From: Agilicoccus flavus
Lineage (GTDB): Bacteria > Actinomycetota > Actinomycetes > Actinomycetales > Dermatophilaceae
NCBI RefSeq assembly: GCF_014857905.1
Contig: NZ_JACYXE010000009.1
Span: 124,001-188,000, forward strand
Reading direction: 5' to 3'
Length of the DNA: 64,000 nt
Positions 34,965 to 45,018 of this stretch are shown piece by piece (position 1 is the first letter of the stretch; each line of letters opens with the position of its first letter). The translations under genes were made by a program, and so were the position numbers. The notes beneath the pieces were generated by a model. The model was not told where the DNA came from and ran no database searches. It saw nothing but the letters and a program-made list of their open reading frames with translations.

Positions 34965-35047
34965 TCGCTCGTCCCGCCCGGGGGCGGGTGCCGGGTGGGC
35001 GCCGGGGCGCGAGGTCGCAGGGTCGGCGCGCCGTGCTGTGATGGGGC

Positions 35048-36004
35048 ATGGCCGTCTCCACCTCCCCCGCCCTGACCCCCGCCCTGGCCCGGGCCGCGCT
35101 CGCCCTCGCGGCGGAAGCCTCCGCACAGGACGGGGTGGGAGCGCTGTCGGAGCAGGCACGGCTGCGCCTGGCCCCCGACTCCCCCTCGTCCGACCCCTCG
35201 GCCGACCCCTCGGCCGACACTCGGCCACGTACCGCCGACACCGGATGGCTCCATCTGGTCGACGTCGTCGACGGCGAGCTGCGCGGGTACGCCGCCCTTG
35301 ACGACCCGGCCGGTGACGCGCCCGCGGCCGAGATCGTCGTCGCGCCGGGGGCCCGGCGCCGCGGCTCCGGCTCCGCCCTCCTGGCCGGGGTCCGGGCCGC
35401 GGCCGAGGCGCCACCGCTGTTCTGGGCCCACGGGTTCCTCGATCCGGCCCGCGCGTTCGCCGCGGCCCACCGACTGAGCGTGCGGCGCGAGCTGTGGCGC
35501 ATGTCCGTCACCGCGGCGGACCTCGCCGCGACGGTCGGCGACGACCCGGCCGACGTCCCCCTCCCCGAGGGGTTCCGTCTCCGCACGTTCACCCCGGCGT
35601 ACGGCGAGGCGTGGCTCGCCGTCAACGCCGCGGCGTTCGCCGACCACCCGGAGCAGGGCCGCCTGGGCCCCGCCGACCTGCGCGCCCGCACCGAGCAGCC
35701 GTGGTTCGACCCCGCCGGATTCCTCCTCGTGGAGGACGTCCGCGACGAACGCGCCCCCCGCCTCGCCGCGTTCCACTGGACCAAGATCGAGGAGGGTCTC
35801 GGCGAGGTCTACGTCGTCGGCGTGGACCCGGCCTACCAGGGGTCGGGGCTGGGCGGCGCGGTGACCCGGGCCGGCCTCGCCCACCTGCGGTCGCGGGGCG
35901 TTCCCGAGGTCGACCTCTACGTCGACGGCGACAACGCCGCCGCGATCGCCACGTACCGGCGCCAGGGCTTCGAGCGCGTCGCCCTCGACGTGCAACTGGG
36001 CTGA
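35048..36004 (+). CDS. mshD: Mycothiol synthase
   Basis: Last enzyme of mycothiol synthesis: acetylates Cys-GlcN-Ins with acetyl-CoA. The 318 residues contain two tandem GNAT domains. The N-terminal one is degenerate with VVAPGARRRGSGSALL; the C-terminal active one has acetyl-CoA loop VVGVDPAYQGSGLGGAVT and EVDLYVDGDNAAAIATYRRQGF. FADHPEQGRL matches the MshD substrate region. Directly downstream of glnR. Confidence 0.93.
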   Translation: MAVSTSPALTPALARAALALAAEASAQDGVGALSEQARLRLAPDSPSSDPSADPSADTRPRTADTGWLHLVDVVDGELRGYAALDDPAGDAPAAEIVVAPGARRRGSGSALLAGVRAAAEAPPLFWAHGFLDPARAFAAAHRLSVRRELWRMSVTAADLAATVGDDPADVPLPEGFRLRTFTPAYGEAWLAVNAAAFADHPEQGRLGPADLRARTEQPWFDPAGFLLVEDVRDERAPRLAAFHWTKIEEGLGEVYVVGVDPAYQGSGLGGAVTRAGLAHLRSRGVPEVDLYVDGDNAAAIATYRRQGFERVALDVQLG

Positions 36005-36094
36005 GGACGCGTTCGACGGCCGTCCGAGCGCCAGGGCTCGCGGCGACCTCGTGGGCCGGACGCGCCGCCCATCGACGACCCCGACGGTGACACC

Positions 36095-38359
36095 ATGGAC
36101 CCCATGACGACGCCCGCCGATGCCGCGCAGTCCGCCGCCGACACCCCCGACGCCGCCTCCGCCCAGGACGCTGCCCCCGTCACGGTGGCGGCCACCGTGT
36201 CGACGCGGCCGCGGAGCTCGAACGGCCGCTTCGTGCGGCTCGACGAGGACGATGCCGACGGCTCCGGCGACACCTTCTCGCCCGACCGGTTCCTCGACCG
36301 CGAGATCTCCTGGCTGCAGTTCAACGAGCGCGTCCTGCAGCTCGCCGAGGACGACACCATGCCGCTGCTCGAGCGGGCGAGGTTCCTCGCCATCTTCGCG
36401 AGCAACCTCGACGAGTTCTTCATGGTCCGGGTGGCCGGCCTCAAGCGGCGCATCGCCACCGGGCTCGCCGTGCGCTCGGCGTCGGGCCTCGAGCCCCGCG
36501 AGGTCCTCGAGGCGATCCACTCGGTCGCCGAGGAGCTCATGCGCAAGCACGCCGCCGTGTTCGAGCACCAGGTCCGGCCCGCCCTCGCCGAGGAGGACAT
36601 CTCCGTCGTCTCGTGGGAGGACCTCTCCGACGACGAGCGCGACCGCCTCGGCACGTGGTTCACCGACCAGGTGTTCCCGGTCCTCACCCCGCTCGCCGTC
36701 GACCCGAGCCACCCGTTCCCGTACATCTCGGGGCTCTCGCTCAACCTCGCGGTCGTCCTCGACAACCCCAAGACGGGCACCGAGCACTTCGCGCGGGTCA
36801 AGGTGCCGCCGCTGCTCCCCCGCTTCGTGCGGGTCGAGAACGGCGACGACCTCTACGCCGCGCGGTTCGTGCCCCTCGAGGAGGTCATCGCCTCCCACCT
36901 CGACCAGCTCTTCCCGGGGATGACGGTGCGGGAGCACTTCACCTTCCGGGTCACGCGCAACGAGGACCTCGAGGTGGAAGAGGACGACGCGGAGAATCTC
37001 CTCACGGCCCTCGAGAAGGAGCTGACGCGGCGCCGCTTCGGCCCGCCCGTGCGCCTCGAGGTCGACGCCGAGGTGACCGATCACGTCCTCGAGCTGCTCG
37101 CGCGCGAGCTCGCCGTCAACCCGCGCGAGGTCATCCGCCTGTCGGCTCCGCTCGACCTGCGCGGCCTCAACTCCGTCGCCGACCTCGACCGGACCGAGCT
37201 GAAGTACCCGCCGTTCGTCCCGCGCACCCACCCCGACCTCGCCCGGGTCGAGAGTTCGAAGGCGGCGAACATCCTCTCGGCCGTCCGGGCCAAGGACGTG
37301 CTCGTCCAGCACCCCTACGACTCGTTCTCGACGTCGGTGCAGGCGTTCATCGAGCAGGCCGCCGCCGACCCGAAGGTCCTCGCGATCAAGCAGACCCTGT
37401 ACCGCACGAGCGGCGACTCCCCGATCATCGACGCCCTCATCGACGCGGCCGAGGCCGGCAAGCAGGTCCTCGCCGTCGTCGAGATCAAGGCGCGGTTCGA
37501 CGAGCAGAACAACATCGAGTGGGCCCGCAAGCTCGAGCACGCGGGCGTCCACGTCGTCTACGGCGTCGTCGGCCTGAAGACCCACTGCAAGCTGTCCCTC
37601 GTCGTGCGCCAGGAGGCCGACGGGCTGCGCCGCTACTGCCACGTCGGCACCGGCAACTATCACCCCAAGACGGCCCGCCTGTACGAGGACTTCGGCCTGT
37701 TCACGTGCGACCCGAAGGTCGGCGAGGACCTGACGAAGCTCTTCAACCAGCTCTCGGGGTGGGCACCGCGGAGCAAGTTCAAGCGGCTGCTCGTGGCCCC
37801 CCGCACGGTCCGCTCCGGCCTGCTCGAGCGCATCGACCACGAGATCGCGGAGGCCGAGGCCGGGCGGCCGGGCTACGTCGGCATCAAGGTCAACTCGATG
37901 GTCGACGAGGCCCTCATCGACGCGCTCTACCGCGCCTCCCAGGCGGGCGTGTACGTCGACATCCTCGTCCGCGGCATCTGCGCGCTCCGGCCGGGCGTGC
38001 CCGGGCTCTCCGAGAACATCCGGGTCCGCTCGATCCTCGGACGCTTCCTCGAGCACTCCCGCGTCTTCGTCTTCGGCCCCGAGGGCGGCAACGGCGTCTA
38101 CATCGGCAGCGCCGACATGATGCACCGCAACCTCGACCGCCGCGTCGAGACGCTCGTGCGCATCACCGACCCGCGCCACCTCGACGACCTGACCTCGCTG
38201 CTGCGGCGCGGGATGAGCGACGAGACGTCGAGCTTCCACCTCGACGGCGACGGCCGCTGGACGCGCCACCACAAGGGGCCCGACGGCGAGCCGCTCGTCG
38301 ACATGCAGAGCGCGCTCATCGCCGAGCACTCCCGCCGGCGCCGGAGCCGTCAGCGGTGA
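36095..38359 (+). CDS. ppk: Polyphosphate kinase (RNA degradosome polyphosphate kinase type)
   Basis: PPK1 of 754 residues that polymerises ATP gamma-phosphate into polyphosphate through a phospho-His. An Ala/Asp-rich start of about 65 residues precedes the N domain ([18 protein letters not shown] and [19 protein letters not shown]). The catalytic domains contain [12 protein letters not shown] and [18 protein letters not shown] with the autophosphorylated His, and [19 protein letters not shown]. Start ATG at 36095 or 36104. The stop overlaps the mutT1 start by GTGA. It belongs with the phosphate genes of this window. Confidence 0.95.
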   Translation: MDPMTTPADAAQSAADTPDAASAQDAAPVTVAATVSTRPRSSNGRFVRLDEDDADGSGDTFSPDRFLDREISWLQFNERVLQLAEDDTMPLLERARFLAIFASNLDEFFMVRVAGLKRRIATGLAVRSASGLEPREVLEAIHSVAEELMRKHAAVFEHQVRPALAEEDISVVSWEDLSDDERDRLGTWFTDQVFPVLTPLAVDPSHPFPYISGLSLNLAVVLDNPKTGTEHFARVKVPPLLPRFVRVENGDDLYAARFVPLEEVIASHLDQLFPGMTVREHFTFRVTRNEDLEVEEDDAENLLTALEKELTRRRFGPPVRLEVDAEVTDHVLELLARELAVNPREVIRLSAPLDLRGLNSVADLDRTELKYPPFVPRTHPDLARVESSKAANILSAVRAKDVLVQHPYDSFSTSVQAFIEQAAADPKVLAIKQTLYRTSGDSPIIDALIDAAEAGKQVLAVVEIKARFDEQNNIEWARKLEHAGVHVVYGVVGLKTHCKLSLVVRQEADGLRRYCHVGTGNYHPKTARLYEDFGLFTCDPKVGEDLTKLFNQLSGWAPRSKFKRLLVAPRTVRSGLLERIDHEIAEAEAGRPGYVGIKVNSMVDEALIDALYRASQAGVYVDILVRGICALRPGVPGLSENIRVRSILGRFLEHSRVFVFGPEGGNGVYIGSADMMHRNLDRRVETLVRITDPRHLDDLTSLLRRGMSDETSSFHLDGDGRWTRHHKGPDGEPLVDMQSALIAEHSRRRRSRQR

Positions 38360-39294
38360 CCGGGTCGGGTTCGCTCGAGGTCGTCGAGGCTGCGGGGACG
38401 CTGCCGTGGCGCCTACGCGACGGGACGCTCGAGGTCGCCCTCATCCACCGGCCCCGCTACGACGACTGGTCGTGGCCCAAGGGCAAGCTCGAGGAGGGCG
38501 AGCACTGGAGCGTCGCCGCCGCCCGCGAGACGGTGGAAGAGACCGGCCTGCACGTCCGGCTGGGCGTGGCGCTGCCCACCTCGCGCTACGACGTGAGCGG
38601 GCGCCCGAAGGTCGTGCGCTACTGGGCGGCGACCGTCGTCGGCGGCGACGGCGTCCTCGAGCACGAGGTCGACGACGTCGCGTGGTGCGCGCCCGACGAG
38701 GCCCGGCGCCGGCTCAGCCGCGACGACGACGCCGAGCAGCTCGACGCCCTCGAGGCCGCCTTCGGCGTCGGCGCGCTCGACACGCGCCCGTTCGGTGTCG
38801 TGCGCCACGCGAAGGCCCGCCCCCGCAAGAAGTGGAAGAAGCCCGACTGGCGGCGGCCGCTCGACGCCCGCGGCACGGGTGAGGCCGCCGACCTCGTCGC
38901 CGTCCTCGGGGCCTACCGGTTCGACCGGATCGTCAGCTCGACGTCGGTGCGCTGCGTCGACACCGTCAAGCCCTACGCGAAGCGCTCGGGCGCGAAGTTC
39001 GTCACGACGAAGCACCTGTCCGAGGAGGGGCACGCGGCGTCGGCCAAGCGGGCCGTGGCGACGCTCGAGCGGGAGATCGTCCGCGACCGGACGGTGGCGC
39101 TGTGCTCGCACGGCCCGGTGCTGCCCGACCTCCTCGCCGCGCTCGCCGCGCGAGCCGAGGGCCAGGTGCGGGTCGCGCTCGACGAGGCCGTGATCGGCAA
39201 CCTCGAGAAGGGCGAGATCCTCGTCTCCCACGTCGTCGGCGGAGCCGAGCCGCGCGTCGTGGCGGTCGAGCGGCACGCGCCGGCCTCGGACTGA
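38356..39294 (+). CDS. mutT1: MutT1-like Nudix hydrolase with histidine-phosphatase domain
   Basis: Two-domain protein of 312 residues. The N-terminal Nudix box is complete: [16 protein letters not shown] then TVEETGL. The C-terminal domain (about 145-310) is a histidine phosphatase with VVRHAKA. Mycobacterial MutT1 of this architecture hydrolyses 8-oxo-GTP/dGTP and diadenosine polyphosphates. GTG start coupled to ppk by GTGA, the same pairing as in Mycobacterium. Confidence 0.92.
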   Translation: MTGSGSLEVVEAAGTLPWRLRDGTLEVALIHRPRYDDWSWPKGKLEEGEHWSVAAARETVEETGLHVRLGVALPTSRYDVSGRPKVVRYWAATVVGGDGVLEHEVDDVAWCAPDEARRRLSRDDDAEQLDALEAAFGVGALDTRPFGVVRHAKARPRKKWKKPDWRRPLDARGTGEAADLVAVLGAYRFDRIVSSTSVRCVDTVKPYAKRSGAKFVTTKHLSEEGHAASAKRAVATLEREIVRDRTVALCSHGPVLPDLLAALAARAEGQVRVALDEAVIGNLEKGEILVSHVVGGAEPRVVAVERHAPASD

Positions 39295-39467
39295 CCCCGC
39301 CGGGGATCATCGAGGAATTCGTCGAACTCGACGCCCCGTCGGGAACATCACGGGCGGCTCGTCGGTTGGAACGGGATGTGCGCCGGGCCGCGGTAGCCCC
39401 GGGTCCCGAAATACGCCGCCACGAGCGGCCGTGCGCCGTGAGGCGCTCCCGGTCCGGCGCACGCACG

Positions 39468-39498
39468 AACGCCCGGTGGAGGTCCTCCACCGGGCGTT
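39468..39498. terminator. Perfect bidirectional terminator
   Basis: AACGCCCGGTGGAGG is followed directly by its inverse complement TCCTCCACCGGGCGTT. It lies between the convergent mutT1 and the small gene at 39541. Confidence 0.85.
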
Positions 39499-39540
39499 GC
39501 TGCGTCGTGAGCCGGGACGGACCTGACCGACCCGGTTGTC

Positions 39541-39807
39541 TCAGACGCGCTCGGGCTGCGAGGACGGCGCGTCGACGGCCGGGACCGCCGGGACGGACTC
39601 GGGCAGGGCGGCCGGCGGGCAGCCGGCCATACCGTGCAGCTCGGCATCGGTGAGGGCGGCGGAGCGGGCGCGGCGCCCCGGGCCCTCCCAGCCGCAGGAG
39701 ATACACACGCCGTGGGCGAACGAGCCGCGCTCCACCAGAGGGCGGGGCAGCTCTTCGACGACGTCAGGGCGGGCCTTCCGGGCCCACGGTCGCGGCCACC
39801 TGCGCAT
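39541..39807 (-). CDS. Small hypothetical protein with a CxxC-like pair
   Basis: Protein of 88 residues. A basic N-terminus (MRRWPRPWARKARPD) precedes GVCISCGWEGPGRRARSAAL, a Cys-x-x-Cys pair that could hold a metal or be redox-active, and a third Cys in MAGCPPA. The tail is Pro/Ala-rich. Similar short proteins with a CGW segment occur in actinobacteria without known function. The start at 39807 has GAGGAGG five bases upstream. Monocistronic, upstream of pstB on the same strand but separated from it by a terminator. Confidence 0.65.
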   Translation of the reverse strand: MRRWPRPWARKARPDVVEELPRPLVERGSFAHGVCISCGWEGPGRRARSAALTDAELHGMAGCPPAALPESVPAVPAVDAPSSQPERV

Positions 39808-39981
39808 GCAGCCTCCTCGCGGGACGAGATCGAGATCGACCTCCGAGCCGTCCGGTGGCGCGGGGGGATCCGATCGACGGTCGATCGACCTGGTCGGTCG
39901 TTCTACTCCAGGGTAGCGACGGAGGGCGGTCGGCCGGACCGGATCCGCTCGTTTGCTCAATCGGCCGGCAGCAGGCACAGC

Positions 39982-40017
39982 AAAGCCCCGGGGGCGACCA
40001 TCGTCGCGCCCGGGGCC
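39982..40017 (-). terminator. Rho-independent terminator of the pst operon
   Basis: On the minus strand GGCCCCGGGCGCGAC and GGTCGCCCCCGGGGC pair around GAT, followed by TTTG. It is 23 bases beyond the pstB stop. Confidence 0.85.
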
Positions 40018-40039
40018 GTGCCGTGTCGGGAGCCGGCGA

Positions 40040-40816
40040 TCAGCCGAAGCGGCCCGAGATGTAGTCCTCGGTCGCCTTCTCCGACGGCCGGTTGAACATC
40101 TTCTGCGTGTCGTCGATCTCGATGAGCTTCCCGGGCTTGCCGGTCGCCGCGAGGTTGAAGAAGGCCGTCCGGTCGGAGACGCGGGCCGCCTGCTGCATGT
40201 TGTGCGTGACGATGACGATCGTGTACTTCTCCTTGATCTCGTGGATCAGGTCCTCGATCGCCAGGGTCGAGATGGGGTCGAGCGCCGAGCAGGGCTCGTC
40301 CATGAGGAGCACCTCGGGGGACACCGCGATCGCGCGGGCGATGCACAGGCGCTGCTGCTGGCCGCCGGAGAGGCCCGCACCCGGCTTGTCGAGGCGGTCC
40401 TTGACCTCGTTCCACAGGTTCGCGCCCTTGAGGGAGCGCTCCACCGTCTCGGAGAGCACCTTGCGGTTCTTCACGCCGTTGAGGCGCAGACCCGCGGCGA
40501 CGTTGTCGAAGATCGACATCGTCGGGAACGGGTTGGGCCGCTGGAACACCATGCCGATGGTCCGGCGCACGGCGACCGGGTCCATGTCCTTGGCGTAGAG
40601 GTCCTTGTCGTCGAGCAGCACCTGGCCGTCGACGGACGCGCCGGGGATCACCTCGTGCATGCGGTTGAGGGTGCGCAGGACGGTCGACTTCCCGCAGCCG
40701 GAGGGGCCGATGAAGGCGGTCACGGAGCGGGGTTCGATCCGCATGGACACGCCCTCGACGGCCTTGAACTTGCCGTAGTAGATGTCGAGGTCCTGGACGT
40801 CGATGCGCTTGGCCAT
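40040..40816 (-). CDS. pstB: Phosphate ABC transporter ATP-binding protein
   Basis: ATPase of 258 residues driving high-affinity phosphate import. Walker A is [10 protein letters not shown], the signature is [15 protein letters not shown], Walker B is [12 protein letters not shown], and the switch His is in [15 protein letters not shown]. The start [15 protein letters not shown] and length fit PstB. Last gene of pstS-pstC-pstA-pstB, with a gap of about 40 bases from pstA. Confidence 0.96.
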   Translation of the reverse strand: MAKRIDVQDLDIYYGKFKAVEGVSMRIEPRSVTAFIGPSGCGKSTVLRTLNRMHEVIPGASVDGQVLLDDKDLYAKDMDPVAVRRTIGMVFQRPNPFPTMSIFDNVAAGLRLNGVKNRKVLSETVERSLKGANLWNEVKDRLDKPGAGLSGGQQQRLCIARAIAVSPEVLLMDEPCSALDPISTLAIEDLIHEIKEKYTIVIVTHNMQQAARVSDRTAFFNLAATGKPGKLIEIDDTQKMFNRPSEKATEDYISGRFG

Positions 40817-40854
40817 GGAGGTCGTCGTTTCCTTCGGTGTGCGGGGCGGCGTGC

Positions 40855-41868
40855 TCAGGCCTTGACCTTGCTCGTGCGGGCGATGAGCCGGCCGACCAGG
40901 TTGAAGGCGAGGATGATGAGGATGAGGGTGAGCGAGGCGGCCCACGCGCGGTCGATGGCGGCCTGCGTGACCTCGGTACGGTTGTCGTTGATCATCGTCG
41001 GCAGGGTGGCCATGAGGTTGGCGAACAGGTCCCCCTGCAGATACTTCGTGTACGGCGCGAGGATGATCAGCGGCGCCGTCTCGCCCATGACGCGGGCCAG
41101 GCCCAGCAGGATGCCCGTGACGATCCCGGAGAACGCGGTCGGCAGGACCACCTGCACGATCGTCTTCCACTTGGGGACACCGAGCGCGAAGGACGCCTCG
41201 CGCAACTCGTTGGGCACGAGCTTGAGCATCTCCTCCGTCGACCGGACGACGACGGGGATCATGAGCAGCACGAGCGAGAGCGTCGCGGCGAACGGGATGC
41301 GCTGGCCTCCCAGGGTGGTCACCCAGAAGGCGTAGATGAACAGACCGGCGACGATCGACGGCACCCCCGTGAGGATGTCGACCATGAAGCTGACGAGTCG
41401 GGCGAGGCGGCCCCGGCCGTACTCCACGAGGTAGACCGCGGTGAGGACACCGATCGGGACGGCGATGAGGGCCGTGACGGCCGCCATCTCGAGGGTGCCG
41501 ACGATGGCGTGCAGCGCGCCCCCGCCCGGGCGGCGGGCGCTCGTGCCGGCCGCGTCGTCGGACCACCAGCGCGGCGAGCCGACGAGCTCGAGACCGTTGG
41601 AGACGACCGACCACAGGATCCACACGAGCGGGATGACCGCGAGGACGAACGCGCCCCACATGATGATCCGCGCCGCGACGTCGGCGGCGGCGCGGCCGCC
41701 CGACTTGTGGCCGCTCGCGCCCTCGTTCCGGGGGTTGCCGGCCGGACCGGCCGGTTCGGCGTCCCGCTCGACGACGCGGGTCGCGGAGCAGGAGGGGGTG
41801 GCCTCGAGGGTCCGGACGTCCTCCGCGGCGGCGTCGGGTCGGCCCTGCTTGGGCGTGCTGGCGCTCAT
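40855..41868 (-). CDS. pstA: Phosphate ABC transporter permease PstA
   Basis: Inner-membrane permease of 337 residues. An unusually long charged N-terminal extension of about 65 residues precedes six helices. The EAA-like coupling loop is [22 protein letters not shown]. The motif [20 protein letters not shown] is typical of PstA. It overlaps pstC by ATGA and pairs with it to form the channel. Confidence 0.95.
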   Translation of the reverse strand: MSASTPKQGRPDAAAEDVRTLEATPSCSATRVVERDAEPAGPAGNPRNEGASGHKSGGRAAADVAARIIMWGAFVLAVIPLVWILWSVVSNGLELVGSPRWWSDDAAGTSARRPGGGALHAIVGTLEMAAVTALIAVPIGVLTAVYLVEYGRGRLARLVSFMVDILTGVPSIVAGLFIYAFWVTTLGGQRIPFAATLSLVLLMIPVVVRSTEEMLKLVPNELREASFALGVPKWKTIVQVVLPTAFSGIVTGILLGLARVMGETAPLIILAPYTKYLQGDLFANLMATLPTMINDNRTEVTQAAIDRAWAASLTLILIILAFNLVGRLIARTSKVKA

Positions 41869-42863
41869 TCGCTGAAGGCCTTCCGGCGCTCGATGACGAT
41901 ACGGGCGATGGCGTTGACGACGAAGGTCAACAGGAACAGGACGAGGCCCGCGGCGAGGAACGCGCCCGTCTTCTGCGGGGTGTCGAACTCGCCGGCGTTG
42001 TTGGCGATCTTCGACGCGAACGTCTCGCCACCGTTGAACAGACTGGCCACCCAGGGCGTGCCGGGCGCGAGCGTCGCGAGGATGATCGTGACCGCGAGCG
42101 TCTCTCCGAGGGCGCGGCCCAGGCCGAGCATCGCGGCGCTGATGACACCGGGCTTGCCGAAGGGCAGGACGGCCGTGCGGATCGTCTCCCACTTCGTGGC
42201 CCCGAGGGCCATGGCGCCCTCGATGTGCGCCCTCGGGGTCTGCGCGAAGACCTCCCGCGACAGGGCGGTGACGATCGGCAGGATCATGATCGCGAGCACG
42301 ACCCCGACGACGAAGATCGTCGAGACGTTGCCGCTGAGGCCGTTGTTCGGGGCGAAGATCGGGATCCACCCGAAGTACTGGGCGAAGAACTGCTGGACCG
42401 GCACGAGCACCGGTCCGAACTGCCGCAGACCCCAGAGGCCGTAGACGATCGAGGGGACCGCCGCGAGCAGGTCGATGGTGCCGGCGGCGGGCCGGGCCAG
42501 CCACGTGGGGGCGTACTGCGTGAGGAAAAGCGCCACCGCGACGCCGACCGGCACCGCGAGCAGCATCGCGATGATCGACGACACCACCGTCACCCAGAGC
42601 AGGCCGGCGACGCCGAAGCGGGGGTGCTCGCCGCTCACCGTCCACTCGGAGGACGTGAGGAAGTTGACCTCGTTGCGTTGCAGGGCCGGCACGGCCTGGG
42701 TGACGAGGAAGAGTCCGATGAGCAGGACGAGGACGACGACCAGCGTGCCGGCGCCGATGGAGAGTCCGGAGAACACCCGGTCACCCAGGCGTCCCGTCGA
42801 CCGGGAGGCCACGGACGACGTGGGGCTGGGATCGGGCGCCGAGACGCCGGTCACGCTGGTCAT
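41865..42863 (-). CDS. pstC: Phosphate ABC transporter permease PstC
   Basis: Permease of 332 residues with six helices. The coupling loop is [21 protein letters not shown], and [16 protein letters not shown] is the PstC periplasmic signature. [19 protein letters not shown] marks the second helix. Overlaps pstA by four bases; pstS lies 47 bases upstream. Confidence 0.95.
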   Translation of the reverse strand: MTSVTGVSAPDPSPTSSVASRSTGRLGDRVFSGLSIGAGTLVVVLVLLIGLFLVTQAVPALQRNEVNFLTSSEWTVSGEHPRFGVAGLLWVTVVSSIIAMLLAVPVGVAVALFLTQYAPTWLARPAAGTIDLLAAVPSIVYGLWGLRQFGPVLVPVQQFFAQYFGWIPIFAPNNGLSGNVSTIFVVGVVLAIMILPIVTALSREVFAQTPRAHIEGAMALGATKWETIRTAVLPFGKPGVISAAMLGLGRALGETLAVTIILATLAPGTPWVASLFNGGETFASKIANNAGEFDTPQKTGAFLAAGLVLFLLTFVVNAIARIVIERRKAFSE

Positions 42864-42910
42864 GGGTCCTGTTGTCCTCTACTGCTGGGATCCGGTCGGG
42901 CGGGCGCCGG

Positions 42911-44041
42911 TCACTTGATGGCGGCGATGGCCGTCTCGACCTTGCTGCGCACCTCGGCGGGCAGCGGGGCGTAGCCGATCTCCTCGATGGCCGTCTGCGT
43001 GTCCTGCGACGCGAACGACGTGAGGAAGCTGCGCACGTTGGTGCCGGTCGCCTGGTCCTTGTACGTGGAGCAGACGATCTCGTAGGTGACGAGGAGGATC
43101 GGGTAGGCGCCGGCCTCCTTCGTGGCGTAGTCCAGCTTGAGCTTGAGGTCGTTGCCCTCGCCGGCCGGCTTCGCGGCGGCGACGGCCTTGCCGACCGACT
43201 CACCCGTGAGCTCGACCGGGCCCGCGCCGTTGTCGATCTGGGCGTACTTCAGGCCCGCGTCCTTGGCGTACGAGAGCTCGGTGTACGTGATGCCACCCTC
43301 GGTGCCCTTCACGCCGTTCGTGACGCCCGCGGACTTCTCGACGCCCTGGCCCTTGCCGGACCACTTCTTGGCGGGCTCGGCGGTCCAGTTCTTGGGCGCG
43401 GCGGCCGCGAGGTACTTGGTGAAGTTCTCCGTCGTGCCCGACTCGTCGGAGCGGAAGAACGGCTTGATCGGCGTGGCGGGGAGGTTGACACCCGCGTTGA
43501 CCTTGGCGATGGCCGGGTCGTTCCACGTCTTGACCTTGCCGGTGAAGATGTCGGCCGTGACCGCCGGCGTGAGCGTGAGCTTCTCGACGCCCGGCACGTT
43601 GTAGGCGATGGCGATGGGGCCGGTGACCATGGGGATGTTCCAGGCGGGCGAGGCGCAGGCGGCGTCGGCCTGCTGCTGCTCGATCTTGCCGTCCTTCGCC
43701 TCGGTCTTCAGCGCCGAGTCGGAGCCGGCGAAGTTGACCTGACCGGCGATGAACTGCTTGATCCCCGCACCCGAACCGGTCGGGTTGTACGAGATCTTGG
43801 CGTCCTGGCAGTTCTCGGAGTACAGGTTGACCGCCTCCTCGAAGGCGTTCTTCTGCGCCGACGAGCCCTCGGCGGTCAGGTTGCCCGAGAAGCAGTTGCC
43901 GTCGCCGCTCTCCGCGGCCTGGGTCTCACCGCCGCCTCCGCCCGGGTTGGTCGACCCGGAGTTCCCGCCGCCGCATCCGGCGAGGGCGAGGACGCCCGTG
44001 AGGGCAAGGCTCGAAACTACGGCCAAACGCTGGGTCTTCAC
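42911..44041 (-). CDS. pstS: Phosphate-binding lipoprotein PstS
   Basis: Extracellular phosphate-binding protein of 376 residues anchored as a lipoprotein (lipobox LALAGC, C23). A Gly-rich linker follows. Phosphate contacts are visible in LTAEGSSAQKNAF, YNPTGSGAGIKQFIAG, FAGSDSAL and RSDESGTTENFTKYL. GTG start with GGAGAGG upstream. Transcription is expected from a PHO-box promoter about 100 bases upstream, so the operon is induced by SenX3-RegX3 under phosphate limitation. Confidence 0.96.
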   Translation of the reverse strand: MKTQRLAVVSSLALTGVLALAGCGGGNSGSTNPGGGGGETQAAESGDGNCFSGNLTAEGSSAQKNAFEEAVNLYSENCQDAKISYNPTGSGAGIKQFIAGQVNFAGSDSALKTEAKDGKIEQQQADAACASPAWNIPMVTGPIAIAYNVPGVEKLTLTPAVTADIFTGKVKTWNDPAIAKVNAGVNLPATPIKPFFRSDESGTTENFTKYLAAAAPKNWTAEPAKKWSGKGQGVEKSAGVTNGVKGTEGGITYTELSYAKDAGLKYAQIDNGAGPVELTGESVGKAVAAAKPAGEGNDLKLKLDYATKEAGAYPILLVTYEIVCSTYKDQATGTNVRSFLTSFASQDTQTAIEEIGYAPLPAEVRSKVETAIAAIK

Positions 44042-44136
44042 GATCTGAGTACCTCTCCGCTGAACTACCGGGGTGTGCGGGCGGCCGACGACCGCCAAGC
44101 GTGACGGTAGGGAGGACGGGTGTCCTGCTCGGTGGC

Positions 44137-44158
44137 GGTGGGTGAACTGGCGATGAAC
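44137..44158 (-). promoter_or_regulatory. PHO box of the pst operon
   Basis: On the minus strand two consecutive 11-nt units read GTTCATCGCCA and GTTCACCCACC. This is the classical actinobacterial PhoP/RegX3 direct-repeat arrangement. It lies 96 bases before pstS. The unit matches the repeats upstream of phoU in this window. Confidence 0.85.
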
Positions 44159-44273
44159 ACCAGCCGTGCGTCGGGCGACGACCGCCCCGGACGCGCAGGT
44201 CACACGGGGTCTCGACGCCCCGGGCGCGCCCTTTGCGCACGGCCTCCGTGGGTGCCGTGGCCCGCGGACGGTC

Positions 44274-44987
44274 TCAGGCCAGCGGGTCGATCCGCCACGC
44301 CCGGGCGGTCGCCTCGAGGTCGTCGGCGGTCGTCAGCAGAGCCGCCCCCCGACGGGCCCGATCGGACCAAATACCTTGCAGTCCAAGGGAGTTCGGGCCA
44401 GGTGGTACGGGCGTGCCGGTCGCGCCGGATCGACCGGCGTCGTCCGCGGAGTCGGCTCGGGCGTCCGCATCGGCGGCGGAGTCCGTGCCGCGGCCCGCGG
44501 CGACGACGCGGCAGAAGGCGGCGGCGCGCTCGAGGGCGACGGCGAAGTCGCCGGTGAAGATCCCGCGCAGGATGTCGTCGACGAGGCGACGCAGCTCGTC
44601 GGGGCCGGGCGGGTCGGCCACGCCGGCCACGACGCCGGCGACGTCGGCGTGGACGACGCCGTCCCGGTAGTCGTGGCTCGCGCCGGCCGGGTCGCGGCGC
44701 ACCCATTCGCGGAGCACGTACAGCCGCCACAGGGCGCCGGCCAGGCTCCGGGCGGGCCGGTCGGCCCACATCTCCGCGAGGGTCGCGAGCCCGATCTCGT
44801 CGACGAGGTCGATGAGCCGGGCGGTGAGCACCGGGTCGTCGCTGCTGCGCCCGACCCGGACGAGGACCGCGGCGCTCTCGTCGGCCACCTGGGTGATGAC
44901 GGCCGGGTCGAGGCGCTCCTGGGCGAAGGCGTCCATCGCCGACGGCGGCAGGTACGCCGGCCGGCGCGGGCGCTGCGGGGACGTCAT
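44274..44987 (-). CDS. Hypothetical protein downstream of treZ
   Basis: Mostly helical cytoplasmic protein of 237 residues with no recognised domain. Two conserved-looking blocks are DPVLTARLIDLVDEIG and SLAGALWRLYVLREWVRRDP, which also contains the Trp/Arg-rich helix seen in related actinobacterial hypotheticals. A low-complexity Asp/Ala stretch (about 165-185) separates a C-terminal block (LGLQGIWSDRARRGAALLTT). It starts 31 bases after the treZ stop and is likely part of the treY-treZ unit. Confidence 0.72.
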   Translation of the reverse strand: MTSPQRPRRPAYLPPSAMDAFAQERLDPAVITQVADESAAVLVRVGRSSDDPVLTARLIDLVDEIGLATLAEMWADRPARSLAGALWRLYVLREWVRRDPAGASHDYRDGVVHADVAGVVAGVADPPGPDELRRLVDDILRGIFTGDFAVALERAAAFCRVVAAGRGTDSAADADARADSADDAGRSGATGTPVPPGPNSLGLQGIWSDRARRGAALLTTADDLEATARAWRIDPLA

Positions 44988-45018
44988 CGCGTGCTCACCG
45001 CCGGCTCACCGCCGCCGG

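Noticed and set aside
34811-38329. Very long open frame antisense to glnR, mshD and ppk
   Set aside because: The plus strand encodes three recognisable enzymes. The antisense frame is an artefact of high GC at codon position three and has no domain.
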